A stretch of 64,000 nt of DNA. Origin: Pseudomonas sp. PD9R. GTDB taxonomy: Bacteria; Pseudomonadota; Gammaproteobacteria; Pseudomonadales; Pseudomonadaceae. Below are positions 8,927 through 17,633 of the stretch, one piece after another (position 1 is the first letter of the stretch; each line of letters begins with the position of its first letter). The translations under genes were made by a program, and so were the position numbers. Where the stretch lies: positions 62,001 to 126,000 of the forward strand of contig NZ_JAHTMR010000013.1 in assembly GCF_019200975.1 (NCBI RefSeq). The letters run 5' to 3'. The notes under the pieces were generated by a model. It ran no database searches. It worked only from the letters and a program-made list of their open reading frames with translations, and was not told the DNA's origin.

Positions 8927-10715
8927 ACCGTTCAGCGCCGCCAACGCCGTCGCGGCCGGCATCGACTTTGCCGAGTTGCAGCTGGGCGTCCATGGTTTGT
9001 TCTGGAACGAATACCGACCGGAAGATGCCGCCTGCCGGATCTGGCATTGGCGCGACGGCGTGGCGAAATGTCTGACGCCATCAGGCTTCAGCGTGCGCAG
9101 TCGGGTGTACGAATATGGCGGTGGTGCGTTTTGTCTGACCGACGACGGAGTGGTTTTCGTCAACGAGGCTGACCAGCAGCTTTATCGTCAATCACTGCAC
9201 GGCGAGCCTGCAGTCCTGACGTCGGGTGTGTGCCGTTACGGCGACTTGCAGTTTGCCGATGGTCAGGTGCTGGCAGTTGAAGAACATCGTGACCGGCATC
9301 GATTGGTAGCGATTGATCTGGCCGACGGCTCGCATCATTTGCTGGCCGAAGGTGCTGACTTTTACGCTGCACCGACATTGAGTCCTGACGCTCGGCGCCT
9401 GGCCTGGATCGAGTGGAGCCGCCCGGATCAGCCGTGGACCGCGACTCGCTTGATGGTTGCCGAACGCCTAGACGATGGAGGTTTTGCCCCGCCCCGTTGC
9501 GTGGCCGGCGATAACGCCCAAGAGTCACTGCAACAACCTCGATTCGATGACAGCGGCAGGTTGTTTTGTCTGACGGATCGCGGCGGTTTCTGGCAGCCTT
9601 GGATGGAGTCCGCAAACGGTCTCAGCTCATTACCAAGTGCCGCCGCCGACCATGGTCCGGCGCCTTGGCAACTTGGCGGCTGCACCTGGTTGCCGCTGGG
9701 CGAAACCCGCTATCTGGCCAGTTGGAGCGAGGGCGGTTTTGGCCGATTGGGTCTTTGCGGCGCCACGTGCGAAGATTTCACCGGCGACTACAGCCGTTTC
9801 CGTCATCTCGCCCTGGATGAGCATTTCATTTACTGCATTGCGGCATCGCCGATCAGTTCGTCAGCCGTGATAGCCATCGACCGTCACACTCGCGAAGTGA
9901 AAAAACTGGCCGGCGGTATTACACCGCTGCCTACCCAACAGATCAGCGTTCCACAAACCCTGCGCTACCCGAGCGGCTCCGGCGAAGCCCACGGCTTTTT
10001 CTACCCGGCGATGACCTCGGATGCAAAACCGCCGCTGGTGGTATTCATCCACGGCGGCCCGACATCGGCGTGCTATCCGATGCTGGACCCGCGCATCCAG
10101 TACTGGACGCAACGCGGCTTCGCCGTCGCCGACCTCAATTATCGCGGGAGCAGCGGCTACGGTCGGGCCTATCGCCAGGCGCTGCATTTGAGCTGGGGTG
10201 ATGTCGATGTCGAAGACGCTTGCGCGGTGGTCAGCCATCTCGCCGAACGCGGATTGATCAATGGTGACAAGGCATTTATTCGCGGCGGCAGCGCGGGCGG
10301 TTACACCACGCTTTGCGCGCTGGCGTTCCACAAGGTATTTCGGGCTGGTGCCAGTCTTTATGGCGTCAGCGATCCTGTTGCGCTAGGTCGTGCGACGCAC
10401 AAATTCGAAGGCGACTATCTGGATTGGCTGATCGGCGATCCTGCGCAGGATGCCGAGCGCTACGCCGCTCGAACGCCGTTACTGCATGCGAGCAACATCA
10501 GCGTGCCGGTGATTTTTTTTCAAGGGGAACTGGACGCGGTGGTCGTGCCGCAACAGACCCGCGATATGGTCTCGGCACTTCAGAGCAACGGTATTCTGGT
10601 AGAAGCCCATTACTACGCTGATGAGCGCCATGGATTCCGCAAGGCGGTAAATCAGGCTCACGCGCTGGAGCAGGAGTGGTTGTTTTATCGGCGGGTTATG
10701 GAGATCGCCGGTTGA
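8892..10715 (+). CDS. S9 prolyl-oligopeptidase-family peptidase of the pqq cluster
   Basis: A 607-residue serine peptidase: N-terminal beta-propeller-like half, then an alpha/beta-hydrolase half. Oxyanion motif [10 protein letters not shown], nucleophile Ser at about residue 467 in [10 protein letters not shown], an acid in [10 protein letters not shown] and His in ERHGF are all present. There is no signal peptide, so it should act in the cytoplasm. It overlaps the end of pqqE by 35 bases and clearly belongs to the operon. A peptidase in this position has been called PqqM in P. fluorescens-type clusters (from memory). A role in degrading modified PqqA is plausible but not shown here. Confidence 0.88.
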   Translation: MNETHASSPKAEPFSAANAVAAGIDFAELQLGVHGLFWNEYRPEDAACRIWHWRDGVAKCLTPSGFSVRSRVYEYGGGAFCLTDDGVVFVNEADQQLYRQSLHGEPAVLTSGVCRYGDLQFADGQVLAVEEHRDRHRLVAIDLADGSHHLLAEGADFYAAPTLSPDARRLAWIEWSRPDQPWTATRLMVAERLDDGGFAPPRCVAGDNAQESLQQPRFDDSGRLFCLTDRGGFWQPWMESANGLSSLPSAAADHGPAPWQLGGCTWLPLGETRYLASWSEGGFGRLGLCGATCEDFTGDYSRFRHLALDEHFIYCIAASPISSSAVIAIDRHTREVKKLAGGITPLPTQQISVPQTLRYPSGSGEAHGFFYPAMTSDAKPPLVVFIHGGPTSACYPMLDPRIQYWTQRGFAVADLNYRGSSGYGRAYRQALHLSWGDVDVEDACAVVSHLAERGLINGDKAFIRGGSAGGYTTLCALAFHKVFRAGASLYGVSDPVALGRATHKFEGDYLDWLIGDPAQDAERYAARTPLLHASNISVPVIFFQGELDAVVVPQQTRDMVSALQSNGILVEAHYYADERHGFRKAVNQAHALEQEWLFYRRVMEIAG

Positions 10716-10730
10716 AATTGTGGAGTTCCC

Positions 10731-10798
10731 TTCGCGGGCAAGCCCCGCTCCTACAGGGATATCATTTGTATCTGTAGGCGCGAGGCTTGCCCACGAAA
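10731..10798. repeat. BIME, two inverted group A REPs, after the S9 peptidase gene
   Basis: Inverted copies with a few mismatches (CGGGCAAGCCCCGCTCCTAC and TAGGCGCGAGGCTTGCCCAC) sit between the convergent S9 peptidase and Pmp3-like genes. It may double as a transcript end. Confidence 0.8.
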
Positions 10799-10821
10799 GC
10801 GCCTGACATCAGGCCCCGTAC

Positions 10822-10980
10822 TCAACGCTTGGCGATGATATAAACCGCATGCACGATCCCAGGGATGTAACCGCACAACGTCAGCAGAATATTCAGCCAG
10901 AACGCCCCGCCAAACCCCACCTGTAGAAACACACCCAATGGCGGCAGCAGAATGGCGATGATGATGCGAATGAAATCCAT
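10822..10980 (-). CDS. Pmp3/YqaE-family small membrane protein
   Basis: A 52-residue protein encoded on the minus strand, read from CAT at 10978-10980 with AGGAG seven bases upstream. The sequence begins MDFIRIIIAILLPPLGVFLQ and ends with IPGIVHAVYIIAKR. It has two membrane segments and the Pro-Pro-Leu-Gly-Val plus Asn-Ile-Leu-Leu-Thr-Leu-Cys-Gly-Tyr-Ile-Pro-Gly pattern of the Pmp3 proteolipids, linked in other organisms to membrane potential and salt or cold stress. It lies between the S9 peptidase gene and the aminotransferase gene; a role in PQQ is not evident. Confidence 0.88.
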   Translation of the reverse strand: MDFIRIIIAILLPPLGVFLQVGFGGAFWLNILLTLCGYIPGIVHAVYIIAKR

Positions 10981-11100
10981 GGGGCAACTCCTGATCGAAA
11001 TCGGCTCATGCGAGCCCTACAGCTAATCGACCTGTGCCGTTGGTCAGGGTTCACTTCAATAATCCTGTGCACCAGGCGTCGCGACAAGTTTCGCAGCCAC

Positions 11101-11140
11101 AAAAAAACGCCCCACGCCAAAAAATACAGGCGTGGGGCGT
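11101..11140 (-). terminator. Intrinsic terminator after the aminotransferase gene
   Basis: A perfect 12-bp stem (ACGCCCCACGCC with its complement, 10-base loop) has a run of seven A on its left side, giving a T-run when read on the minus strand. It ends the transcript of the gene at 11188-12471. Confidence 0.88.
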
Positions 11141-11187
11141 GCGTTATACCGCGAGACGGTTCGGGAATTTCTGTAGGGCGTGTCTGA

Positions 11188-12471
11188 TCAGACGGCAATC
11201 CCTTTGCGGCACTGCAGTTGCGCGGTGCGCACGCGGGAGAAGGCGCGGGCCAGGCGCAGGAGCATTTCGTCGATGTTGGCTTTGCTGACAGTGAGTGCCG
11301 GGGTGAAGCGCAGGCAGTCGGGTTGCGGAGCATTGAGCAGCAATCCTTCGTACAACGCTGCTTTGACTACGGCATCGGCCGAATCGTCGGACAGGGTCAG
11401 TCCCCAGAGCAGTCCTTGACCGCGTAACTGACCATGGCCGTAGCGATGGGACAACCGCTGTAAACCTTCGCGCAGGTGCTGGGCGCTTTCCTCGACGTGC
11501 TTAAGAAATCCTTTGTCTTGCACACTGTCAATTACGACCAGCCCCGCCGCTGTCATCAACGCATTGCCATGATGGGTGCCGGTCATTTCGCCGGTTTCGA
11601 AACAGCAGGCCCTGCCCCGCGCCAGCAATGCCGCTACGGGAACACCACCGCCCAGTCCTTTGCCGAGCACGACGATATCGGCGCGGACACCGAAGGACTG
11701 TTCGGCGAGCAAGGTGCCACAACGACCAATGCCGGTTTGCACTTCGTCGAGAATCAGCAGAATGCCGAGTTCACGGCACAGCCGTTCGACGCCTTTGAGG
11801 TAGTGCGCGGTGGCGGGAATCACCCCGGCTTCGCTCTGGATCGGTTCGAGCATGATCGCCACGGTTCGCTCATCCACGGCCGCGTGCAGCGCCGGCAGAT
11901 CATTGAACGGAACGTGGCTGAAGCCTGACAATTGCGGTTCGAACCGGTTGACCAGTGTCGAACTATCCGACGCTGAAATCGTCCCCAGACTACGACCGTG
12001 ACAGGCGTTGTTGGCGACGATGATCCGTGATGCGCCACCCCGATGTTGCTGGCCCCATTTGCGTGCCAGCTTGATTGCCGCTTCACACGCTTCACTGCCG
12101 CTGTTGAGCAGATACGCCTGGTCACTGCCGGTGCCAGCACACAATCGCTCGGCGAGGTTGAGCATGCCGCGATTATGCAGACCAAAACCGGGGTTAATCA
12201 GCGATTGAGCCTGTGCCGTGATGGCGTTAACCAGTGCCTTGGGGCTGTGCCCGAGGCTGTTGGCGCCGCCACCCTGTGAAAAATCCAGATAGGCACGGTC
12301 ATCGTTGTCCCACAACCAGGAACCCTGACCACGGACAAAAACCTGTTTCGGCCGCTCGACACTGGGCATCAGACACTCGCTGGAAAAGGTATCCCCCCGG
12401 GACTGAAAGGAGTCGTCCGCCACCAGGTCATCCAGACTTGGGGACGGGCGACGAAGGTTGAACAGATTCAT
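11188..12471 (-). CDS. Class III (PLP) aminotransferase of the pqq neighbourhood
   Basis: A 427-residue fold-type I aminotransferase resembling acetylornithine/ornithine and 4-aminobutyrate transaminases. The PLP-binding lysine is in DIVVLGKGLGGGVPVAALLA, the aspartate in LILDEVQTGIGRCG, and GSEACEAAIKLAR binds the phosphate. It is divergent from the LysR gene at 12641. In P. fluorescens-type pqq clusters the last two genes are an aminotransferase and a regulator (called pqqI and pqqH, from memory); this pair fits, but the substrate is unknown. With davBA upstream, 5-aminovalerate or an ornithine-like amine are alternatives. Confidence 0.85.
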   Translation of the reverse strand: MNLFNLRRPSPSLDDLVADDSFQSRGDTFSSECLMPSVERPKQVFVRGQGSWLWDNDDRAYLDFSQGGGANSLGHSPKALVNAITAQAQSLINPGFGLHNRGMLNLAERLCAGTGSDQAYLLNSGSEACEAAIKLARKWGQQHRGGASRIIVANNACHGRSLGTISASDSSTLVNRFEPQLSGFSHVPFNDLPALHAAVDERTVAIMLEPIQSEAGVIPATAHYLKGVERLCRELGILLILDEVQTGIGRCGTLLAEQSFGVRADIVVLGKGLGGGVPVAALLARGRACCFETGEMTGTHHGNALMTAAGLVVIDSVQDKGFLKHVEESAQHLREGLQRLSHRYGHGQLRGQGLLWGLTLSDDSADAVVKAALYEGLLLNAPQPDCLRFTPALTVSKANIDEMLLRLARAFSRVRTAQLQCRKGIAV

Positions 12472-12640
12472 GCCTTCAACCCTCGTTTGAGATTTTTTGT
12501 CTTACCTATGCAAACACCATCGAAACAATCGGTATTCATCGCGCTCTGTGGCCCTGTAAGCCTTGTGGATGCGGTTAGACTAGGCTCAGACGAGGCGTCC
12601 AGCCATTTCGATTTTTAAGCATTTTCGATAAGTATTTCTT

Positions 12641-13558
12641 ATGGATTTCAAGCAACTGCGTTATTTCGTCGCGGTCTACGAAGAAGGTCACGTGGGGCGT
12701 GCGGCCGAGCGCCTGTCCATCTCCCAGCCTGCCCTGTCGCAGCAGATTCGCCACCTCGAACAAAACCTCGAAGTGAGCCTGTTCGAGCGCAGCAGCAAAC
12801 GCCTGCTGCCTACCCTCGCCGCCCACACGCTGTACAACCATGCCCTGCCTCTTCTCGACGGTTTGCAACGAGCGCGGGAAGCGCTGGGTAACTTCAAGGG
12901 CCAAGCGTTGCGCACGCTGGCCATTGGTGTCTTGCAAACCGTCCACACCAGTCTCGTGCCACAAATGCTCGAGCGCGTACGCAAGGCCCAGCCGCATCTG
13001 GTGGTGCAGATTTACGAACTGACCGGATTGGAAATCGAAAAGCGCTTGCTCAACGGCTCGCTCGACATTGGTATCAGCTACCTGCCGCCGCGCCAGCCGG
13101 GTTTGCATGGTGTGATGCTGTACGAAGATGAACTGACCCTGGTAATCCCTGCGGATCATCCATTGCGGGAATTCAAGAAAGTGTCCATGAGTCAGGCCGC
13201 GGAATTGCCGATGTTGCTGCTGGGTGAAGAGTTTCAGATCCGGCAAATCTGGCAAGCGCAATTAGCCAGCCTCGGACGTCGTCCGCAAGTACAGGCAGAA
13301 TTGAATAACATGGTGGGGATTCTCGACAGCCTGCCTCACACCCGGCTGGCGACCGTATTGCCTGGACGCTCGCAAAAGGAATACGGCAATCAGGAACTAC
13401 TGTGGAAACCCTTGAGTGAGCCGCGCGTGCCACTGAAAGTCGGGTTGGTGTGTCGGGATGTGCAACGGCAACAGGCCTCGCTGGCGTTGTTGCGGACATT
13501 GCTGGAGGAAGTGATGAACCGGCCGGATGAACGCTTGAACAGTCCGCCGACGATGTGA
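12641..13558 (+). CDS. LysR-family regulator, CynR-like, end of pqq cluster
   Basis: A 305-residue LysR protein: helix-turn-helix at residues 1-60 (MDFKQLRYFVAVYEEGHVGRA then LSISQPALSQQIRHLE), linker helix, and periplasmic-binding-fold effector domain from about residue 90. It is transcribed divergently from the aminotransferase gene, with a 169-base shared promoter region, the classic arrangement for a LysR protein and its target. By position it matches the gene called pqqH in related clusters. The effector is unknown; whether it acts at the palindrome before pqqA is untested. Confidence 0.87.
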   Translation: MDFKQLRYFVAVYEEGHVGRAAERLSISQPALSQQIRHLEQNLEVSLFERSSKRLLPTLAAHTLYNHALPLLDGLQRAREALGNFKGQALRTLAIGVLQTVHTSLVPQMLERVRKAQPHLVVQIYELTGLEIEKRLLNGSLDIGISYLPPRQPGLHGVMLYEDELTLVIPADHPLREFKKVSMSQAAELPMLLLGEEFQIRQIWQAQLASLGRRPQVQAELNNMVGILDSLPHTRLATVLPGRSQKEYGNQELLWKPLSEPRVPLKVGLVCRDVQRQQASLALLRTLLEEVMNRPDERLNSPPTM

Positions 13559-13574
13559 AACTTTTCTCGAGGCA

Positions 13575-13601
13575 AAAGAAAACCCCGCCGAAGCGGGGCT
13601 T
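13575..13601. terminator. Hairpin terminator downstream of the LysR gene
   Basis: CCCCGC-CGAA-GCGGGG is flanked by AAAAGAAAA on the left and CTTT on the right. It is T-rich when read on the minus strand, so it may serve both the LysR gene and the convergent dehydrogenase transcript. Confidence 0.7.
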
Positions 13602-13747
13602 TGCAGACTGTTTCCCTGACATCCATTTCACTCCGCCGTCCTGGCAGAATCCTACGTGTCCGTGTTGTTGCTTTGCGCTTCCTGCGCTACGTCCATGTGA
13701 AGTAGATTAACTGTGGATCCAATTTAAACCTATGGGAGAACAGCAGC

Positions 13748-13777
13748 ACGTCATGTAAGAGAATGCTTACATGACGT
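13748..13777. other. Perfect 12-bp inverted repeat after the dehydrogenase gene
   Basis: ACGTCATGTAAG and its exact complement flank a six-base loop, 7 bases past the stop codon of the minus-strand gene at 13785. There is no T-run, so it may be an mRNA 3'-end stabiliser or a protein-binding palindrome rather than an intrinsic terminator. Confidence 0.5.
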
Positions 13778-13784
13778 TACATCT

Positions 13785-15563
13785 TCAGAACTGCGCGGCA
13801 TCCAGCAGAAACAGCGGCTCGCTGCCGGCCTTCACCGACGCACTCAGCGAGTGAATCCGCGGCAGCAGACGGGCGAAATAGAATCGCGCCGTACCCAATT
13901 TACTGGCGTAGAAATCGTCCTGCGCTTCTTTGCCGAAGGCAGCCTTGGCCATCAGCGCCCACATGTAGGCGTAAGCCGTGTAACCGAATGCTTGCAGATA
14001 CTCGACTGACGCCGCGCCGATTTCATTCGGGTTGTTTTTAGCGCGGTCCAGTACCCAGGCGGTCAGCTCGTCGAGGGTGGTCACGGCATCGTTCAGCGGT
14101 TTGGTGAACTCCGCCAGATCAGCGCTGGCGGTGGCGGTGAAGTGGCGAATCTCGTCAGCGAACAGGTTGTAGAACGCCCCGCCGCTGCCGACAATTTTAC
14201 GCCCGACGAGGTCCAGCGCCTGAATGCCGTTGGTGCCTTCGTAGATTTGGGTGATGCGCACATCACGCACCAACTGTTCCTGGCCCCACTCGCGGATGTA
14301 ACCGTGACCGCCGAAAATCTGCTGGCCGTGAACCGTGGTTTCCAGACCAAGGTCGGTAAGAAACGCTTTGGCCACCGGAGTCAGCAACGCTACCAGGTCT
14401 TCCGCGCGCTTGCGGGTGGTGGCGTCTTCGCTGAACTTGGCGGTGTCCAGTTGCATGGCCACATACGTCGAGAAAGCACGACCGCCTTCGTTCGAGGCTT
14501 TCATGGTAAGCAACATGCGACGCACGTCCGGGTGGACGATGATCGGGTCAGCCACTTTATCCTTGTTCTGAGCACCGGTTGGCGAGCGGCTTTGCAGACG
14601 GTCACGGGCATATTCGACAGCGTTCTGGTAAGAGCGCTCACCGGTAGCGAGGCCCTGAATGCCAACCCCCAGACGTTCGTAGTTCATCATGGTGAACATA
14701 GCCGCAAGGCCTTTGTTCGGCTCGCCGACCAGGTAACCCACGGCTTCGTCGAAGTTCATCACGCAGGTCGCGGACGCCTGGATGCCCATTTTGTGCTCGA
14801 TCGAACCGCAGTTCGCCGGGTTGCGTGCGCCCAGGCTGCCATCGGCGTTGACCATGAACTTCGGCACCAGGAACAGCGAAATGCCCTTCGGCCCGGCCGG
14901 AGCGTCCGGCAGTTTGGCCAGCACCAGGTGAATGATGTTCTCGGTCAGGTCGTGTTCGCCGCCGGTGATGAAAATCTTGGTGCCACTGACCTTGTAGGAA
15001 CCGTCGGCCTGAGGTTCGGCCTTGGTGCGGATGATCCCCAGGTCGGTGCCGGCGTGCGACTCGGTCAAACACATGGAACCGGCCCAGATACCGGCATACA
15101 TGTTCGGCAGGTACGCGGCCTTCAGTTCTTCGCTGGCGTGGTTGTTGATCGACAGGCAGGCACCGGCGGTCAGCATCGGGTACAGGCCGAACGCCAGGCT
15201 GGCGGAGTTGACCATTTCTTCGACCTGGGCCGAAACAGCCTTGGGCATGCCCATTCCGCCGTAGGTCGGATCACCACCGACACCGACCCAACCGCCTTCA
15301 GCGTAGGTCTGATAAGCCTGTGGAAAACCTGCCGGCGTGGTGACGGCACCGTCCGCCCAGTGGCAACCTTCTTCGTCAGCCGCACGGCTCAGGGGCGCGA
15401 TGCTCTTGCTGGTGACCTTGCCGGCTTCTTCGAGAATGGCTTCGACGGTTTCCGCATCGACGGTCTCGGCCAACGCTGGCAGTTCGGCCCAAAGTTTGGC
15501 GACCTCGAAAACTTCATTGAGGACGAAGCGCATATCGCGCAGGGGCGCTTTGTAGTCAGCCAT
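13785..15563 (-). CDS. Acyl-CoA dehydrogenase (paralogue 3)
   Basis: A 592-residue FAD acyl-CoA dehydrogenase of the large two-part type with a C-terminal extension. It begins [19 protein letters not shown], like its two neighbours. The MCLTESHAGTDLG segment contacts FAD and substrate, and the catalytic Glu is expected in YEGTNGIQALDL. GAGG seven bases before the ATG sets the start. By order it matches one of the dehydrogenases next to the bio genes in P. aeruginosa (FadE2, PA0508, from memory). It oxidises acyl-CoA to enoyl-CoA in beta-oxidation; chain length cannot be read from sequence. A 188-base gap with a terminator separates it from the upstream paralogue. Confidence 0.9.
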   Translation of the reverse strand: MADYKAPLRDMRFVLNEVFEVAKLWAELPALAETVDAETVEAILEEAGKVTSKSIAPLSRAADEEGCHWADGAVTTPAGFPQAYQTYAEGGWVGVGGDPTYGGMGMPKAVSAQVEEMVNSASLAFGLYPMLTAGACLSINNHASEELKAAYLPNMYAGIWAGSMCLTESHAGTDLGIIRTKAEPQADGSYKVSGTKIFITGGEHDLTENIIHLVLAKLPDAPAGPKGISLFLVPKFMVNADGSLGARNPANCGSIEHKMGIQASATCVMNFDEAVGYLVGEPNKGLAAMFTMMNYERLGVGIQGLATGERSYQNAVEYARDRLQSRSPTGAQNKDKVADPIIVHPDVRRMLLTMKASNEGGRAFSTYVAMQLDTAKFSEDATTRKRAEDLVALLTPVAKAFLTDLGLETTVHGQQIFGGHGYIREWGQEQLVRDVRITQIYEGTNGIQALDLVGRKIVGSGGAFYNLFADEIRHFTATASADLAEFTKPLNDAVTTLDELTAWVLDRAKNNPNEIGAASVEYLQAFGYTAYAYMWALMAKAAFGKEAQDDFYASKLGTARFYFARLLPRIHSLSASVKAGSEPLFLLDAAQF

Positions 15564-15702
15564 GGCAAACCTCGCAAGATCTATACAGGTGATTCGTAGG
15601 AGTGGTGCTTTCGTTGGGCCCGAGTGTAACCCAACAACTTTTGCGACACATAGGGTCAGCCGGTGACCGTTTTGTAATTTTTAGTCACCGACCATTCAGT
15701 CA

Positions 15703-15729
15703 CAAAAAAAGCCCGCGGTCAGGCGGGCT
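15703..15729 (-). terminator. Intrinsic terminator between dehydrogenase paralogues
   Basis: Stem GCCCGC/GCGGGC has a run of A on the left, giving a T-run on the minus strand. It follows the stop codon of the gene at 15752-17548. A second inverted repeat (CGGTGAC/GTCACCG, 15661-15690) lies just beyond. Confidence 0.82.
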
Positions 15730-15751
15730 CCTTTGTATCGGATTTAAAAGA

Positions 15752-17548
15752 TTAAAGTGAAAACAACTCCGCCGGCAGGCGCATCAGGCAATCACTACCC
15801 GCCTCGATGGCTGCCCGATGAGCGGCAGTGCGTGGCAACAAACGCTTGAAGTAAAACTCGCTCGTCGCCAGTTTGGCCGTGCAGAAATCCGCATCGCCGT
15901 TGCCGGCCTCCAGCTGTGCCTGGGCCACCAACGCCATGCGCAACCACAAATAGCCAAGGATGATGTAGCCGCTGTACATCAGGTAATCCACAGAGGCGGC
16001 ACCCACTTCATCAGGGTTTTTCATCGCAGCCACGCCGATCCTGGTGGTCAACTCGCCCCATTGCTGGTTCAGGCCATTGAGTTGTGCCACATAGCTTGCC
16101 AACTGCGGATGCTCGGCGTTCGTCGCGCAAAACTTGTGGACGATTTTTGTGAATCCCTTCAGGAGTTTGCCTTGGCTGCCGAGAACTTTGCGCCCCAGCA
16201 AGTCCAGCGCCTGAATGCCGTTGGTGCCTTCGTAGATAGGCGCGATGCGGCAATCACGCACCAGTTGCTCCATACCCCATTCACGAATGAAACCGTGGCC
16301 ACCGAACACTTGCATGCCGAGGTTGGTCACTTCCAGGCCTGTGTCGGTCATGAAAGCCTTGCAGATCGGGGTCAGGAACGCCAAGAGGTCTTCGGCATCC
16401 TGGCGCGCCGCCTCATCTGCACTCAGGTGTGCAGCGTCCAGCAACTGCGCCGTGAAGTAGGTCAGCGCCCGATTGCCTTCGTTGAAGGCCTTCATGGTCA
16501 GCAGCATTCGCCGCACATCCGGATGAACGATGATCGGGTCGGCAACTTTCTCCGGTGCTTTCGGGCCCGTCAATGCGCGCATCTGCAAGCGGTCGTTGGC
16601 GTACTTGATCGCGCCCTGGAAACTCGCTTCTCCCAGACACAAACCCTGCATGCCCGTGCCCAGGCGCGCGTGGTTCATCATGGTGAACATGCAGTTCAGG
16701 CCCTTGTTCGCCTCGCCGATCAGCAAGCCTTTGGCTTCGTCGAAATTCAGCACGCAGGTGGCCGACGCCTTGATGCCCATTTTGTGTTCGATAGAGCCGC
16801 AGGTCACACCATTGCGCTCGCCGGCCTCACCTGAGGCATCGGGCAGGAATTTAGGCACGATGAACAGCGAAATGCCCTTGGTCCCGGCTGGCGCGTCCGG
16901 CAATTTCGCCAGCACCAGGTGAATGATGTTGTCGCTCATGTCGTGCTCACCGGCGGAGATGAAAATCTTGCTGCCGGAGATCGCGTAACTGCCATCAGCC
17001 TGTGGCACGGCGCGGGTCTTGATGATGCCCAGGTCGGTGCCGCAATGGGCTTCTGTCAGGCACATGGTGCCGGTCCATTGGCCGGCGGTGAGTTTGCTCA
17101 GGTACGTCTGTTTTTGCTCTTCAGTGCCATGGGCATGGATGGCCGACATGGCCCCGTGGGTCAGGCCGGGGTACATGCCCCAGGAGGTGTTGCTGGACGC
17201 GATCATCTCGCTGATGACCAAGCCCAGAGAGCTTGGCAATCCCTGACCTCCGTAGGCTGGATCCGCCGCCAGACCATGCCAGCCGCCCTCCACATATTGT
17301 GCGAAAGCCTGCTTGAAGCCTGTCGGCGTTGTGACCACGCCATTGTCGAAATGGCAGCCCTCTTCGTCGCCGATACGGTTAAGAGGCGCCAGCACGTTCT
17401 CGCAGAATTTCGCACCTTCTTCGAGGATCGCACTGACCATGTCCGGGCTGGCGTCAGTAGCACCCAGCGCAGCGTAGTTGCTGTGAAAGTCGAAGACGTG
17501 GTCGATCAGAAAGCGCATGTCGCGCAGGGGAGCTTTGTACTCGGGCAT
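15752..17548 (-). CDS. Acyl-CoA dehydrogenase (paralogue 2)
   Basis: A 598-residue enzyme, MPEYKAPLRDMRFLIDHVF, paralogous to the genes at 13785 and 24261. It keeps MCLTEAHCGTDLG and the catalytic [18 protein letters not shown] motif. I choose ATG 17548 over ATG 17554 because GGAG is seven bases from the former and almost touches the latter. It is closer to paralogue 1 than to paralogue 3 (shared [16 protein letters not shown]-like and KVLGSQG-like segments). Probable role: acyl-CoA oxidation in fatty-acid degradation. Confidence 0.9.
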   Translation of the reverse strand: MPEYKAPLRDMRFLIDHVFDFHSNYAALGATDASPDMVSAILEEGAKFCENVLAPLNRIGDEEGCHFDNGVVTTPTGFKQAFAQYVEGGWHGLAADPAYGGQGLPSSLGLVISEMIASSNTSWGMYPGLTHGAMSAIHAHGTEEQKQTYLSKLTAGQWTGTMCLTEAHCGTDLGIIKTRAVPQADGSYAISGSKIFISAGEHDMSDNIIHLVLAKLPDAPAGTKGISLFIVPKFLPDASGEAGERNGVTCGSIEHKMGIKASATCVLNFDEAKGLLIGEANKGLNCMFTMMNHARLGTGMQGLCLGEASFQGAIKYANDRLQMRALTGPKAPEKVADPIIVHPDVRRMLLTMKAFNEGNRALTYFTAQLLDAAHLSADEAARQDAEDLLAFLTPICKAFMTDTGLEVTNLGMQVFGGHGFIREWGMEQLVRDCRIAPIYEGTNGIQALDLLGRKVLGSQGKLLKGFTKIVHKFCATNAEHPQLASYVAQLNGLNQQWGELTTRIGVAAMKNPDEVGAASVDYLMYSGYIILGYLWLRMALVAQAQLEAGNGDADFCTAKLATSEFYFKRLLPRTAAHRAAIEAGSDCLMRLPAELFSL

Positions 17549-17633
17549 GGTCATTCTCCGTCAGCAGATTGCTCAAATCTACTGCCGCCGACCACGCCTC
17601 ACAATCACAGTCCAGACGCTGAATGCGCCATCA

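Noticed and set aside
11188-12471. Naming the aminotransferase gene argD, astC or gabT
   Set aside because: Motifs only fix the class III fold; neighbours are pqq genes and no arginine or GABA gene is near.
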